The position numbers and the translations under genes are program-made. A model generated the notes under the pieces. That model was not told the origin of the DNA and did not search any database. It saw only the letters and a program-made list of their open reading frames with translations. A stretch of 64,000 bases of DNA from Azolla caroliniana (lineage: Eukaryota; Polypodiophyta), in NCBI GenBank assembly GCA_043228905.1, contig JBHGNT010000013.1, forward strand, positions 8,928,001-8,992,000. The letters are read 5' to 3'. The first letter of the stretch is position 1; every line of letters begins with the position of its first letter. Below, piece by piece: positions 32,792 through 44,991 of the stretch.

Positions 32792-35700
32792 CTCCCCCTC
32801 AAGCTCAACTTGAGGTTCGATTGTGGTGTTAGTGACTTGGGCTATGTGTTCTTTCGTCAGGCTCCTTCTAACATCCTCCTGCCTCGCTCGCGCTCCTTGT
32901 CTGGTCCGGTTCCTCTTTCCGCGACCCTTTTGGTTCTGCGCTCCTCAACCTCCTCGGTCGGCTTGTTTGCTCAACAAGCCCATCTAAGCTTCTTCGTTGC
33001 TGCGACTCCGGCCCCGTCTTCGCTACTCTCTAGTTTGCTTGGCCTTCAACAGATTCGGCTCTTCCGAATCAAATTGTTGAACCGAATTGGTTGTCTCCGA
33101 TTCGTTCAAGCTCTTGTCTGAGTTGGTAGTTTCAAACTCGTCTTCCGTTTTCAGGTCCTTCACAACATCAGAACATGTACAGGTCTTGGCCTTCTTCTTC
33201 TGGTTAGCTTTGTCTCTCTTGACTCTGCTACCGTCACCGCTTTCTCCGACTTGTCCAAATGTGCCGACTCCTTCGGTCGACTCGGCTTCCTTTTTCTTCT
33301 TTTCTCCCCCTGTCTTGGTTCTCTCTCTCTCTCTGGCTCCTGGTCCGGTGCCATTACCTGTCTCCATTCTCCCCGTCAAGTGCGGCATGTCGAGATGCTG
33401 GAGATTGAGCATCTCTGAGAAGTGTTGCAACTTGTATGATCTGAGAAGCTTGGTGAATATGTCAGTAACCTGCCGATTCGTGTGAACATACCAAAGTTCA
33501 ACTTCAGTGTTGAGGACCCGCTCACGCACAAAGTGATAATGTATTTCATTGTGCTTTGTCTGAGCATGAAATACAGGGTTCTTAACGAGCTGTATGTGGC
33601 TTACGTTGTCACAATAGATCAGGATCAAGGTCAGTACCTCGATCCGGAGGTCTTGCAGCAACCGCTGAAGCCATATAGCTTCACAGATGGCAATGGTAGC
33701 ACACTATTACTCAGTCCTAGTCCTCAATAGGGCCACTTTCGGCTGCTCCACGCTATAACCGCGCTACCTAGAGAGAACATGAATCCGGAGGTGGACCGTT
33801 AATCCGACACATCTCTGGTCTAGTCAACATCTTTATATCCGATTAGCTTTACAGCTATACCGTGTCGGTATAACAATCCCTTGTCCTTAGTGCCGCCAAC
33901 ATACCGGACTATCCGGTGTGCGCACTAAAGATGCTCCATAGCCGACTTCTACATAAACTGACTGATCACTCCGACGATTTGCTGATGTTAGGTTGGAGAG
34001 ATATATCAAGCTTCCGACGATTTGTCAGAACCGTGTCTCGTTGGAGGCCGCTCCGGAGTTGGGACGAAGCTTTAGATTCCAGTCTAGGGTGTGGAGATCG
34101 GTTGGCAATCCGTCATGCCGAACTTGTACAACATATTCAACACATAATGTCATTGTGAGAGCAATATGCCGTCGGGGTTATGGATCACCTCGATCCTGAG
34201 AAAATAATGAAGGTCCCCCAGGTCCTTCATTTCAAATGCGTCTGATAGATGGGACTTCACTTGACCGACTTCATTGAGCCCGGGTCTAGTGATCACTAGA
34301 TGATCTACATATAACAGGATATATACCGAACCATCTAGACTTTTCCTGATGAACAATGAAGAGTTGGATTTTCAGGTTGCAAACCCCATCTTATGCAACT
34401 GGTGCGTGATTTTTGCATTCCAAGCTTGGGGGGCTTGCTTCAGACCGTAAACAGACTTCTTGAGTCGGCACACTGCCGACTTGTTCATTTCTGATTGAAA
34501 TCCGGGGGGTTGGATCATATAGGCCCGTTCTTCAAGATCACCTTGAAGAAACACATTCTTCACATCCATTTGGTGAAGATGACACCCCCTTGCCGCAACG
34601 ACGGCCAGAATCACATGGACTGTTGTCATCTTCATTACCGGAGCGAAGGTCTCGTCGTAGTCGATTTCGTGGGTCTGCGCATATCCCTTCACCACTAACC
34701 GGTTGACCGAACTGTCAAGATTATACTTGACTTTGTACACCCACTTGCAATCGATCGGTTTGCAATGACGGGGATGGTCAACCAGGTCCCATGTATCGTT
34801 GGCATCTAGTCCCCACATTTCTTTCTCCATTGTGGTATGCCAATTCACGTCCTTCGCTACTTCTGCGTAGCTCTTTGGCTCACACACTTCAGCCACTTTT
34901 GTCATGTATGCATAGTGATGTGCCATGTACTCATTATATCTGTACCTTTTGATAGGGTTCGTCTGGCGGGTCGATCAACGTAACTTCGCGTTCGCCGATT
35001 ACAAGGTTCTCTTGGCCGACTCAGACTTCGTTCCCGAAGGTCCGTCTTCATTCAGTCCGGAGTCGGATTCACTCCGATCCGACTCGTCTCTGCCAATGGC
35101 GTATTCCCCTTTTCCTTGCGTGTGAACCATCTCCTCGGTTCCTTATGCGGGGAGAGCACAACTAAGTCTTCGCTGCTCGCCGACTCATCATCTTGCTGGT
35201 CCTTTTGACTGAACGCTTCATTCGGCCCGCTCGGCCGAAATGAAATCAGACTCTCATCTAGAGTACCAAACTCTTCTTCTTCTTCTACCCAGATTGTTTC
35301 GGGCTCCCTGGCCTCATCCTCCGAAATTGGGTCGGTGTCGGACATCGGAGCCGGTAGAGAATACCATGATGCCGACTCATCAAATTCAACATTTCGGCAC
35401 ACTCTGACTGTCGTTGTCAGGGAATTATAGCACTTATACCCCTTCTACTCATGAGAGAAGCCGACTAGTATGCATTTCTCCGACTTTGGGTCCAGCTTCC
35501 TCCGCTTCTCATCCAGTACATGCACATAGACTATGCTGCCGAATATCCTAAGGTGCCTCAAGTTCGGCTTCTACTCGAAATACAGCTCTTGTGTTGACAC
35601 CTTATCCCCGATTTGGTTTTGAATGTAGATGGTCGTCCGGACCGCTTCGGCCCAGTAGAACTTGGGCACGCTCTTCTCTTCCAGCATTGCCCATGCCGCC

Positions 35701-36851
35701 TCCACAATTGACCGGTTCTTTCTTTCGGCCACACCATTTTGTTTCGGTGTGTATCTGCAACTGAATTCTCTCAGAATTCCCATTTGTTGCAGATAATTGT
35801 TGAATTGGCCGGAAAAGTATTCTTTTCCGCCATCCAATCGCAACCACTTGATCTTCCTTTCTGTTTCCCATTCTACTAAACTCTGCAAGTTTCGGAAACA
35901 ATCGAAAACTTCGTTTTTCTTTTCGATGAGGTAGATCCATGTGTGCCGACTGTAGTTGTCGATGAAGAAGACGAAATATCAGCTCCCGCCAAGACCAACG
36001 TTCCGTGCCGGTTCCCATACATTCGAATGTATTAGATCAAGCTTGTTACGGCCCCGGTTTCTTTCGATGGGGAATGGAAGCCGGTGTTGCTTCCCAAGCT
36101 AGCAAGCTTCACAAATTTGGGCCTTCCGGCCACTAAATTTCGGCAATCCGAAAACAACCTGTTTCGATTGTAGGTCTTGAAGCCTCTGATGGTTGATGTG
36201 GCCGATCTGCATCTACCACAAGTTGATATCTGATTCGACCTTCGGTCCTTTTGCGAACATAGTGGTGCCGATGTCATTGGTGTCGAGGATAAACATCCTC
36301 ATGTCCCTGCGCCCTTGCGCAATTATCTGGCCTTCTTCTTCGATGAAGCACCCGAGGTTCGTAAACCGCACCTACATCCCCTGATTGACAATCTGCCCGA
36401 CCGATATCAAGTTCTTTGTGATTGTTGGGAGATGAAGCACGTTCATAAGCTTCCCTTTTTGTCCTACATGACTCAAGGGAACTTCTCTGACATGCACGAT
36501 TGGGTGAGGAGTGTCTTCTCCGGTTTCGATAACTCCCGGTTGCTCCGGCTTTTCCAGAAATGAGAACCACTCTTCGTGGCTCGTCATGTGGTTAGACGCT
36601 CCGAAGTCAACATACCAGCCTTGCTCCGATTTGGAAGTGATCTTCTTCATCGAGTTCGTCTTGTGCTTCATCACAAAGGTGGGCCCTTTTTCGGCCTTAC
36701 CGGTTCCAGATCCTTCTGATCCTTCAGGGTAATGCGAGCTTTGCTGGTTCCCTTGTCCAACCTTGCTGGATCTAGATTTATCCGAATCGGCGTGCTTCTT
36801 CTAGCGCTCACTTTTCTGGTGGCCTTTCTTGCCATAGTACCAACATTCCGT
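32792..36851 (-). pseudogene. Ty1/copia gag-pol remains, element Cop-D
   Basis: Minus strand, 36851 to about 33000: knuckle (near 36845), protease region (G-A-S-N-H-M-T), integrase, RT and RNase H, with stops and frame changes throughout. Two catalytic sites are changed. The first integrase Asp is Asn (I-H-S-N-V-W, near 36030). The RT motif reads Y-V-D-H (near 34298), so its second Asp is His. The purine tract GCTTGAGGGGGAG lies at 32804-32792. The 5' end is cut at 36851 by the I-C LTR. Confidence 0.88.
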
Positions 36852-37705
36852 TGTCATAGTGTATTTCGTACACTACGTGAAAAGCTTATAAAGTACCCGA
36901 TTCAATAAATATGAAGAAATAGAAGAAAATATTAAAAAATAAATCACATGCATAGGACAAGATTCGAACCTTGTAACTCCATGTAAACAAACTCGAACCT
37001 TACCATTATACTAAGACATCATAAATGTTAAAAAAGTAGATATCCCATATAGGAAGGTTACTTCATGCATATCTTCTAGGAAAAAGCTTTACTTAGAAGA
37101 AAACCGCATGATAGAAAAAAGCTACACATGCACATCTAACGTGCATAAACACTATAGTCGATAAAAAATGCATGAGGTTAAAAAAAGCATGTTAGAGAAA
37201 GCATATAGTCTATAGATAGAGAAAGCATGGAGTCCATAGTTAGAGAAAAAGCATGGATTGCTAAGAGTCTCTCATCACTATAAAAGGATGGGGAGCACAA
37301 TGTAATGGGGGGAGAGAAAATTATGGATGAAAAATCATTAGGGTTCAAAAATAATGATTAATAAAATAAACTATGCTTGTGGGATTCACAAGTTTTCTAT
37401 ATCTTTCTCTTCCAATCTATTCTAATTCATTATTAGGGTTTTAAATATTAATAAAATAAATAAACTATAATCGTGGGATTCACGAGGTTTCTATATCCTT
37501 CTCTTTCAATCTAATTCATATTCTTATCTTAATATTGATTAATCTAATACAATATAATTGTGGGATTCACAAGTTTCAATCTCTCTTTCTTATAATCTAT
37601 TCATATTCATTACTAAACTCGTCTCAAATTCTTCCTCCTCCTAGTCCAAAACCCCAATGATTCCCACCTGACTCATACAACGATCTGGCGTCGAAAGGCA
37701 CGACA
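36852..37705 (+). repeat. 5' LTR of I-C
   Basis: It runs TGTCATAGTG to CGAAAGGCACGACA, with a TATA box at 37279-37286. An inverted repeat TAGTGTA/TACACTA lies at its start and an antisense tRNA-like module at 36960-37016. CCGT precedes it. Confidence 0.82.
36960..37016 (-). other. tRNA-like module, antisense in I-C LTR
   Basis: Minus strand: A-box-like TCTTAGTATAATGGTAAG (37016-36999), then B box GGTTCGAATCT (36970-36960), 28 bases apart. The closest to real tRNA spacing among the five. Confidence 0.55.
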
Positions 37706-37788
37706 CATTTGGCGAACCCGACGTGAAAGCGAGTGGCAAGGAGATGGAGAATCAACAAGAGGCGATGACCATGATGACCCGATAGTAA
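37706..37788 (+). other. I-C primer site and leader, truncated
   Basis: TGGCGAACCCGACGTGAA at 37710-37727 is the clade I primer site with one change, followed by the start of gag (ATGGAGAATCAACAAGAG). The element stops at about 37788, where Cop-E begins. Confidence 0.7.
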
Positions 37789-39485
37789 GCCGAATTATGA
37801 CAAGCTAAGGATTTTCGGATGTGAGGCGTATGCCCTCATCGCCACAAACTTGCACCGCGGTCCAGGAAATGTATTTTCCTCGGTTATGGACTAGATGGCG
37901 AAATGGGATACTGACTCTTGGACCTTGAACATAGACAGATTGTTCGAAGTTTAGACATCGTCTTCAATGAGTCGGCCATGCATCAATCGGTCGAAAAGCC
38001 GATCGAAGTCCGAAGGGTAACTTTTTCTGATGTGCCAACCCTTCCCGAAGGCCCATCACACAACACACGGTTAGCTTCATGGATGTGCCAACCCAAAATT
38101 CAAAGCCAGATTAGTAGCAAAGGGTTTTCGACAAGAACACGACGTCAATTTTAACGAAATTTATTCGCCAGTGGTGAAAATTGACCACCCTTCGCTTTAT
38201 GCTCGACGTAGTGGCAACCGAAAATTTGTAGGTGATTCAGCTAGATGTCAAAACGGCTTTCCTCCATGGTGATCTTGAGGATGAAATTTATATGGAACAG
38301 TCAAAAGGCTTTGTGGTATCTGGTCAAGAACATCTAGGCTACTGACTTAGGAAGAGTCTTTACGACCTGAAACAGGCGCCACGATAGTGGTACAATAAGT
38401 TCGACGACTTCATCCAATAGATCGGCTTCTCAAAGAGCGATGATGATCACTGCCTCTTCACAAAAACAACTTGAGATGGATCACCCATCTTCGTCATCAT
38501 CTACGTAGACGACATGCTAATCTCTGGACACCATGCTGGCGAACTAGCCGAACTCGTTCGGCAACTGCGGTTGAAGTTTTCCATGAAGGATCTCGATCCG
38601 GCACGACACATTCTTGGTATGAAGATAAGTCGGAATCGTAATAAACGACCATTGTTTATGTTCCAGACCGACTACATTGGATGTGTCCTCAAATGCTTCA
38701 ACATGCAATCGACGAAATCTGCCTGTACCCCGCTCCCTACTCATACTCGGCTATCTCAGTGAGACTGTCCGACATCCGGTCCGGACGGGGAAATTATGAA
38801 GTCGATACCATATGCACCGGCAGTTGGCTCTCTAATGTACGCGATGATCGCGACACAACCTGATATTGCTCATGCCGTTGGGGTCGTCAGCAGATTTATG
38901 CATAATCCCGGCCGATTGCACAGGAACACAGTCAAGCATGTGTTCAGATATCTGGTGGGCACAAAAGACCTTGGTATTCTATTCGACCTGAACGACATCT
39001 TAGGCGTAGTCGGATATACCAACTTTGACTTTGTGGGCTGCATAGACAGCTGTAAATCGACAACAGAATATTGTTTCAAATTCGGTAATGGAGCCATCTC
39101 ATGGAAATCGAAACTTCAGGAGTGCACTACCACATCAACGACTGAGGCCGAATACGTAGCCGCTTCCGATGCGGCAAAAGAGGCTTTATGGCTCGGTCGG
39201 TTGGCCTCCACATTTGGACAGGCCGAAATTGGCTCAATTTCAATTGTGTACAATGACAGTCAGGGTGTTGTTGCTCTGTCGAAAAATCCGGTTCATCACA
39301 ACACCTCCAAACATATTGATGTTCGATATCATTTCGTTTAGGACTGTGTCATTTCAGGGAAAATCGGCTTTGAGAAGGTACCTACAACCGATAATGTTGT
39401 GGATGCAATGACCAAGTGTCTCCCAGCGAATCGATTTCGATCCCTTCGGCATCGAATGGGCGTAATGAAGAATCATTCCGATTAA
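37789..39485 (+). pseudogene. Ty1/copia pol remains, element Cop-E
   Basis: It begins in the integrase C-terminal region (K-L-R-I-F-G-C-E-A-Y). RT follows with Y-V-D-D at 38502-38513, then RNase H (S-T-T-E-A-E-Y, Y-N-D-S-Q). The RT N-terminal part is broken by frame changes and stops. From 38514 the frame is nearly whole except TGA near 38760 and TAG at 39339. It ends at TAA 39483. By motif it is nearer to Cop-C than to Cop-D. The 5' half is missing. Confidence 0.88.
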
Positions 39486-39697
39486 ATTAGACACTCAGGA
39501 CGTTTCTCAGACAATAGACCTGGATAGTTCGAACTTCGGCTTCAGTCTCTCCGAACTCGGCCAATCCAACCTTCTGCTCTTCGGAGTTCACCGACTCGAA
39601 CAAATTCTCAATTGTTCGTAAACCTTGTATCAATCTGTGTTGTACATTCATTTTGATCTACAGATTTTAGATGTATATGCCCATTACGGGGGAGAGT

Positions 39698-40000
39698 TGA
39701 TTACGGGCTTATAATGGACGTATTCACACCGTCTCCTTTTGTACACACTAGGCTTAGGCTATTTATGTAAATAGTGAGAAGGGCACCTGCCCTAAGTCAG
39801 TCAGTATATTTAAACTGACTTTGTAACCTAGTTAGTAGTTGTTGCTTTAAGTTGAAATATACTCTTGACATTGTGCCCAACTGTCTCTCTCTCTTGCATA
39901 CTAGTTGTATTGTTTGTCTTTGCTGCCATCAAAGTTACGATCTTGCATCCTTTCTCGATCTTATCCTAGAAGAGTGTTGATCTTGTTTTGCATTAAATGA
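39698..40000 (+). repeat. 3' LTR of Cop-E, right border uncertain
   Basis: Follows a purine tract (ACGGGGGAGAG, 39686-39696) and starts TGATTACGGGC. It contains GGCTATTTATGTAAATAG, like the Cop-C LTR. I cannot place the end; 40000-40140 shows nothing I recognise. Confidence 0.5.
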
Positions 40001-40139
40001 CGGTGATCCCAAAACTGCTCTTGTCGGCCGCCTGCATTGCGTGTCGATCCCCCTTGTCCTCCACGCCCACGGGGCCGGTCCGCCTTCGTGTACAACATAA
40101 AGCTGCCCGATTGATGTTGGCTGTTTGCAGCCAAGTATG

Positions 40140-40565
40140 TAATGAGGAAAGGGTGACCCAGGTTCCGGATATATAATGATATTATTAATTATAGGAACAA
40201 ACGGATCGAGAATAGGTATGCCAATTCGGATCCGAACCGATTCGTAGTCAGTTGCCGGTTAGGCACCGTTTTGTAACATAGAACTGGTGGCCTATAAAAG
40301 GATCTGGGTATCGATGTATTAAGGGACGTAATGTTAATATAAGAAAGCTTTTTATTATATCTTGTGGATCTTTATGTTCTATTCCATTCTGCGCTCATGT
40401 ATGAATCTTATGCATGTAATTGGGGTATGTTGTGAATACGAATACCGAACCGAAAGACAACCGGTTATGGTTGTCAAGTGTTGAATGCCTTACCGTAACC
40501 ACCCTTTGGTGAAGTGTTCCGAAGGGACACCTTGTGTTAGAGGCAAGTCCAACCCAAGAGTAACA
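40140..40565 (+). repeat. 5' LTR of II-C, left border uncertain
   Basis: Matches the II-D LTR in GGTATGCCAATTCGGA, CCTATAAAAGG (TATA 40293-40300) and the end block TTTGGTGAAGTGT...GGGACACC, and ends at AGTAACA. A possible primer site TGGTGACCACGATTACTG follows at 40573. Confidence 0.7.
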
Positions 40566-40589
40566 CATAATTTTGGTGACCACGATTAC

Positions 40590-43085
40590 TGCAACAAGCA
40601 GGGAACAATGGGGGGATGGATGACTAGGCCAACAAATGACCTACTTGCCGAACGAGCAAGAAGACTAGCCGAGAAACTATGGAGGTGGGTGAGGAGATAT
40701 GATTGGATCGGTCTTTTTCCAACGTGATTCAGTGGGTCGCGGAGGAGTCACTCCGGTTACAACACAATCCATACTCAGACGAAGGAAATAGTTTGAGCAG
40801 TTTGCGGAACGTGGAATCCATCCTGTAGACCCTCGCGACGGGCGAAGGAGATTCGGGGGTGTTATCGGCTATCAAATCGGATTCAGATAGGGAGCACAAC
40901 GTTCAATCCAACTATCGAAGTAGTCATGACCACCCGGAAGTCCCGGACAACGACGATTCGGAAAACCTACCAATGTTAGAACCAGAAATGACAAAACCGG
41001 CATCCCCAGTCAACGAACCAGGTTCGGACAAGCAAGTACCTATACCACCACGCAACCACTTGGAGACTCAGGAGGAACACACTTCGACACCACCACCTGA
41101 GTCACTAAAGAAACAGGAGGAGCGGGTACCGTCACCACCTCCGGCAAAACCGATAGACGACGACACACGACCATACCAGTATCCGAAATATTGGGATGAC
41201 ACGAACATGGAGGCCTACATCTGCGTCTTTCTCCAAACATGGGAAGCGAACCATGTTTCACAACGGTTGACCGAAGTAGAGGCCGAATGCTCGAAGATAG
41301 CAGAATTCAGCATGGCCTTGCAGGGACCGGCAGCACAATGGCATAACAAGCACCTTCTTGGCAACATCGCCACATTTGAAGAATTAAAGAAAAAGTTTCT
41401 GCGCTTCTTCCACAAACAGGTGGAACAAAGGGAAATCGTCAGTCAATTCTACACGACACGGCAGGACCCAACAGAAACCGTGTCACAGTTCATCATCCGG
41501 TTCTAGATGCTGCACAGTCAACTCACCAGAGCTCCGTTGGAAGAAGAATTGAAAGCAATATTTTTGTCAACGCTTTGAGAACCTCTCTGAACAATGTGCG
41601 CAGTAATAGATTTCCAAACCAACACAATAGAACAAGTCATGGACCGGGTAATGGAAATGGACAAGATAGTTCGTGGCTGTCAATGGGGGCATTCCAATGA
41701 GCACTCCCTACCGAAGAAGACCTCCGGTTTCGGCAAGCCGTACAATGCACAACGTGCCTTAACCTCAGACACTCAACGGTAGAATGCACAATGAGAGCAC
41801 AATGCATGTTATGCCATTCCCGAGCACACACAATGGACCGATGTGAATATAATCTACTAAACTGACAGGTGGCAACAGTCTGCAAGATCGAACCCTGGAC
41901 CGAGTGGCAAAACGACGACGAATGGTTCAAGTGCGAGGACTGATACTGACCAATACAAGAGATCCGATACGATAGACGGGAGTATGATTGGGATCGTAGG
42001 GATAGGAGCCGAGAATACAACTGTGATAGGTATGATCACGATTATTCCCTTGACTATAATAGAAGAAGGGATGACCAATGAGGAGAATATGTAGATTCGG
42101 ATAGGCGCCCCTCAAACCGATAGGGACATCGGAACAACCAACTCCATAATTGGAGGAGAAAGTTACGTGACCAACTTTTAGTCCGGTAACCCGAAAAGTG
42201 TATTGTTACTACTGCCGGCAAGACAGACACTATAGTAGTCAGTGCCTGGTCAAGACCAACGAGAAACAATTGGCAATGAATATGGTGATTGCGGAGTTGG
42301 CTGACATTCAGCATGTCACCACTCAATCGAAAGGAAAAACGGCAGAATGGGAGGCTCAAGAAGCAATCCGGAAACAGGCCACTGAATGGATAGAAAAAGG
42401 CGAACGAACGGAACGCGACCGAATTACGAGAACAAATGAAACATCTGGAGGAACAAACAGAGACCATGGACGAGAATCCAATGTGGCAGGCATTACAAGA
42501 CTGCCATATTATGCTACCACTGGGGCGTCTGCTGCAATTAGTGCCCCGGTTCACGGGCGGTCTGAAATCGGGATTGGCCCCACAAAACCCCACACCGGCT
42601 TTGACATTCTTTCGAATCCGGAAGAAGGACCGGCCGTCGTGGACACCAGCAACCCGAGAATCATAGTCATTGTCAAAGGACGTGAAGTACCGGGAACAAT
42701 CGTGGACGGAGGATTGGGAGTGAACGTAATTAGCCAACGTACATGCGATACGTTGGGGATCTAGGAATGGGAACCATGCCCATTCTGGCTCCGGATGGCT
42801 GATATTAGTTCGGTCCGGCCAACCGGGTTGATCCGGGACTTGGAGGTCACAATTGGCTGACATGCATTCAGGATATCCACAGTGGTGCTGCAGCTAAATG
42901 CACAAGGAGCATATCTCTTGTTGCTAGGAAGACCATGGTTGCAGACGACACACATAAAATAGAATTGGCAGAGGAATATCATCACTTTCTAGCGTGGCAA
43001 AGCCAAAGTGCGAGTATCGACACACCCATGAATGGGCGCTAGTAAGGAGTGGACGCCACTATATCTAGAAGGGTGGAAGCACGCT
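40590..43085 (+). pseudogene. Ty3/gypsy gag-protease remains, element II-C
   Basis: The gag frame 40859-41506 (215 residues) has an acidic, proline-rich start and then a capsid domain (A-x-x-W-x-x-x-H-L, F-L-R-F-F-H-K-Q-V-E-Q-R-E-I-V). Two CCHC knuckles follow in broken frames (about 41740-41850) and an arginine/tyrosine-rich tail. The protease lies in 42198-42764 with D-G-G (Asp at 42705). It stops at about 43085, before RT, next to solo LTR I-D. TAG, TGA and frame changes throughout. Confidence 0.85.
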
Positions 43086-43089
43086 ACGG

Positions 43090-43840
43090 TGTCATGGCTT
43101 TCGGCGCCAGATCGTTGCGTGAGTCGGGTGGGAACCGCTAGGGTTTTGGACTAGGAAGAGGAAGAATTTGAGACAAGTTTATAGTTATGGATAGATTATT
43201 AGAAAGAGAGATAGAAACTTGTGAATCCCACAAGTATAGATTATTAGATTTATTAATATTAGAATCCTAATAACAATTTGTCATAGATTGGAAGAGATAG
43301 ATTATATAAAACTTCTTGAATCCCATGATTATATTAATTGGTGTTTTAGGAAATATATCCAATTTCCCCAAATATTTCACACACATCACCTTACATTGTG
43401 CTCCCCTATCCTCATGTAGTGATGAGGGAGTCTTAATAATCCATGTTTTTCCTCTAACTATAGACTCCATGCTTTTCCTATAGATAGACTATATGCTTTA
43501 TCTAAAGTGATCATGCTTTTTCTAACTTGTGCGTTTTTTATCGACTATAGCGTTCATGCACGCTAGATGTGCATGCGTAACTTTTTCTTTTAGCATGCGT
43601 TTTTCTTTTAACTAAAGTGTATCCTAGCTAAACTTACCTTTCTATGTGGGACATCTACTTTTTAACACTAATGGAATGCTAGTGTAATGGTAAGGTTTCA
43701 CATTATTAACATGAAGGTGCAAGGTTCGATTTTTGCCCAATGCATGTATTATTTATTTTGACATTTTCTTCTATTTCTTCATATTTACTAAAACTTTACT
43801 TTATAAGTTTTTCATGTAGTGTACGAAATACACTACGACA
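43090..43840 (-). repeat. Solo LTR I-D with ACGG target duplication
   Basis: Minus-strand clade I LTR, 751 bp. On the plus strand it runs TGTCATGGCTTTCGG to CACTACGACA. ACGG lies on both sides (43086-43089, 43841-43844). It carries the hairpin at its start (CGTAGTGTA/TACACTACG, near 43818-43840) and a tRNA-like module. Internal sequence is gone, probably by LTR-LTR recombination. Confidence 0.88.
43676..43731 (+). other. tRNA-like module in I-D LTR
   Basis: On the plus strand, antisense to the LTR: A-box-like GCTAGTGTAATGGTAAGG, then GGTTCGATTTT (one base off the B box) about 28 bases on. Confidence 0.5.
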
Positions 43841-43844
43841 ACGG

Positions 43845-44991
43845 TGTACCCGAAAAGTACTGTTTTTGACCACAAAAATTGTTAGTACTTTCGATATTGT
43901 TAGTACTGAATAATTCAGAAAAAAAAATCAGAGAAAAAAAAAATCTACTTTGGAGAGTGGGGTGACTGTAGTACAAGTGTCCTTTACTACAAGGAGTGGG
44001 GGGAACACGTGAGGAGATGTTCTTTCCATTTTGGGGGCTATTTTCCCCTCACGTCGATTTTGGCGCTTCCCCTCATACTCCCCTTCCTCTTTCCCTCTGA
44101 GCTCTTCAACTCAGACATCCATGTCACGTTTCTGTTTTTCCTCCAATCTAAGAGTTTTGTTATGGTTTAGGGAGCAAATCTCAGACATCCATGTCAGGTT
44201 AGAGCTTTTGAGTTGAGGATTTCTGGTTTTTTTAGGGTTTTGTTTTTGTTAGGGTTTAGGTTGAGGAACAAAGATTGTTCTGAGGCCTCTTATAACAGCC
44301 AATAGTGACTTCTTCGACAACGACTTTCTTACTTCCACCGATTGTGGTTTATGTCGTGGTGATTTGGGGCTTTTTCCATCGAGGTGAGGATCCTTCCACC
44401 GAATCCAGGCGGCATATCACAAAGATTCAAGGCGCCCTTCACCATTGGAGGTTCCTTCCACTAAATCAAGGCGGCATATCACCAAGATTCAAGGCGCCCT
44501 CCACCATTGGAGGTTCCTTCCATTAAATCAAGGTGGCATATCACATAGATTCAAGATCCCTCCACTATTGGAGGTTCCTTCCACCAAATCGAGGCGGCAT
44601 ATCACATAAATTCAACGCTCCCTCGACCATTTGAGGTTCTTTCCAGCAAATCGAGGCGGCATATCACATAAAATCAACGCTCCCTCCACCATTTGAGGTT
44701 CCTTCCAGCAAATCGAGGCGGCATATCACACAGAATCAACGCTCCCGCCACCATTGGAGGTTCCTTCCATCCATTTTTTTATTTTCAGGACTAAAAATTT
44801 TCATTTCTTCATTTTTTAGTACTAAATTTTTAGATTTTACAATTGTCATATTTGATCCATAATTCTAATGTTCGAAACGAATTATTTCTCACTTTGCAGG
44901 CCACATTTAAAAACATCTGACTGCGTTTTCTTAGTGTAGTCTATATAACATTAACTACTCTCGCCGGACACTTAATTTTTTTGGTGACCAA
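43845..44991 (+). other. Region upstream of gene U
   Basis: No frame I can support. Bases 43850-44290 are T-rich and repeat CAGACATCCATGTCA (near 44115 and 44185). They could be the 5' end and leader of a DNA transposon carrying gene U. The 62-bp minisatellite lies within. Confidence 0.35.
44394..44764 (+). repeat. 62-bp minisatellite, six units
   Basis: Units at 44394, 44456, 44518, 44579, 44641 and 44703 are 62 bp (third: 61) and run TTCCACC...GGAGGTTCC. The core GAGGCGGCATATCAC is kept in nearly all. The last three units are more like each other than like the first two. Confidence 0.95.

Noticed and set aside
33087-33485. 132-codon plus-strand frame in Cop-D
   Set aside because: Antisense shadow of the Cop-D pol C-terminus.
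44305-44526. Short open frame with repeated peptide
   Set aside because: It is the 62-bp minisatellite read as protein.
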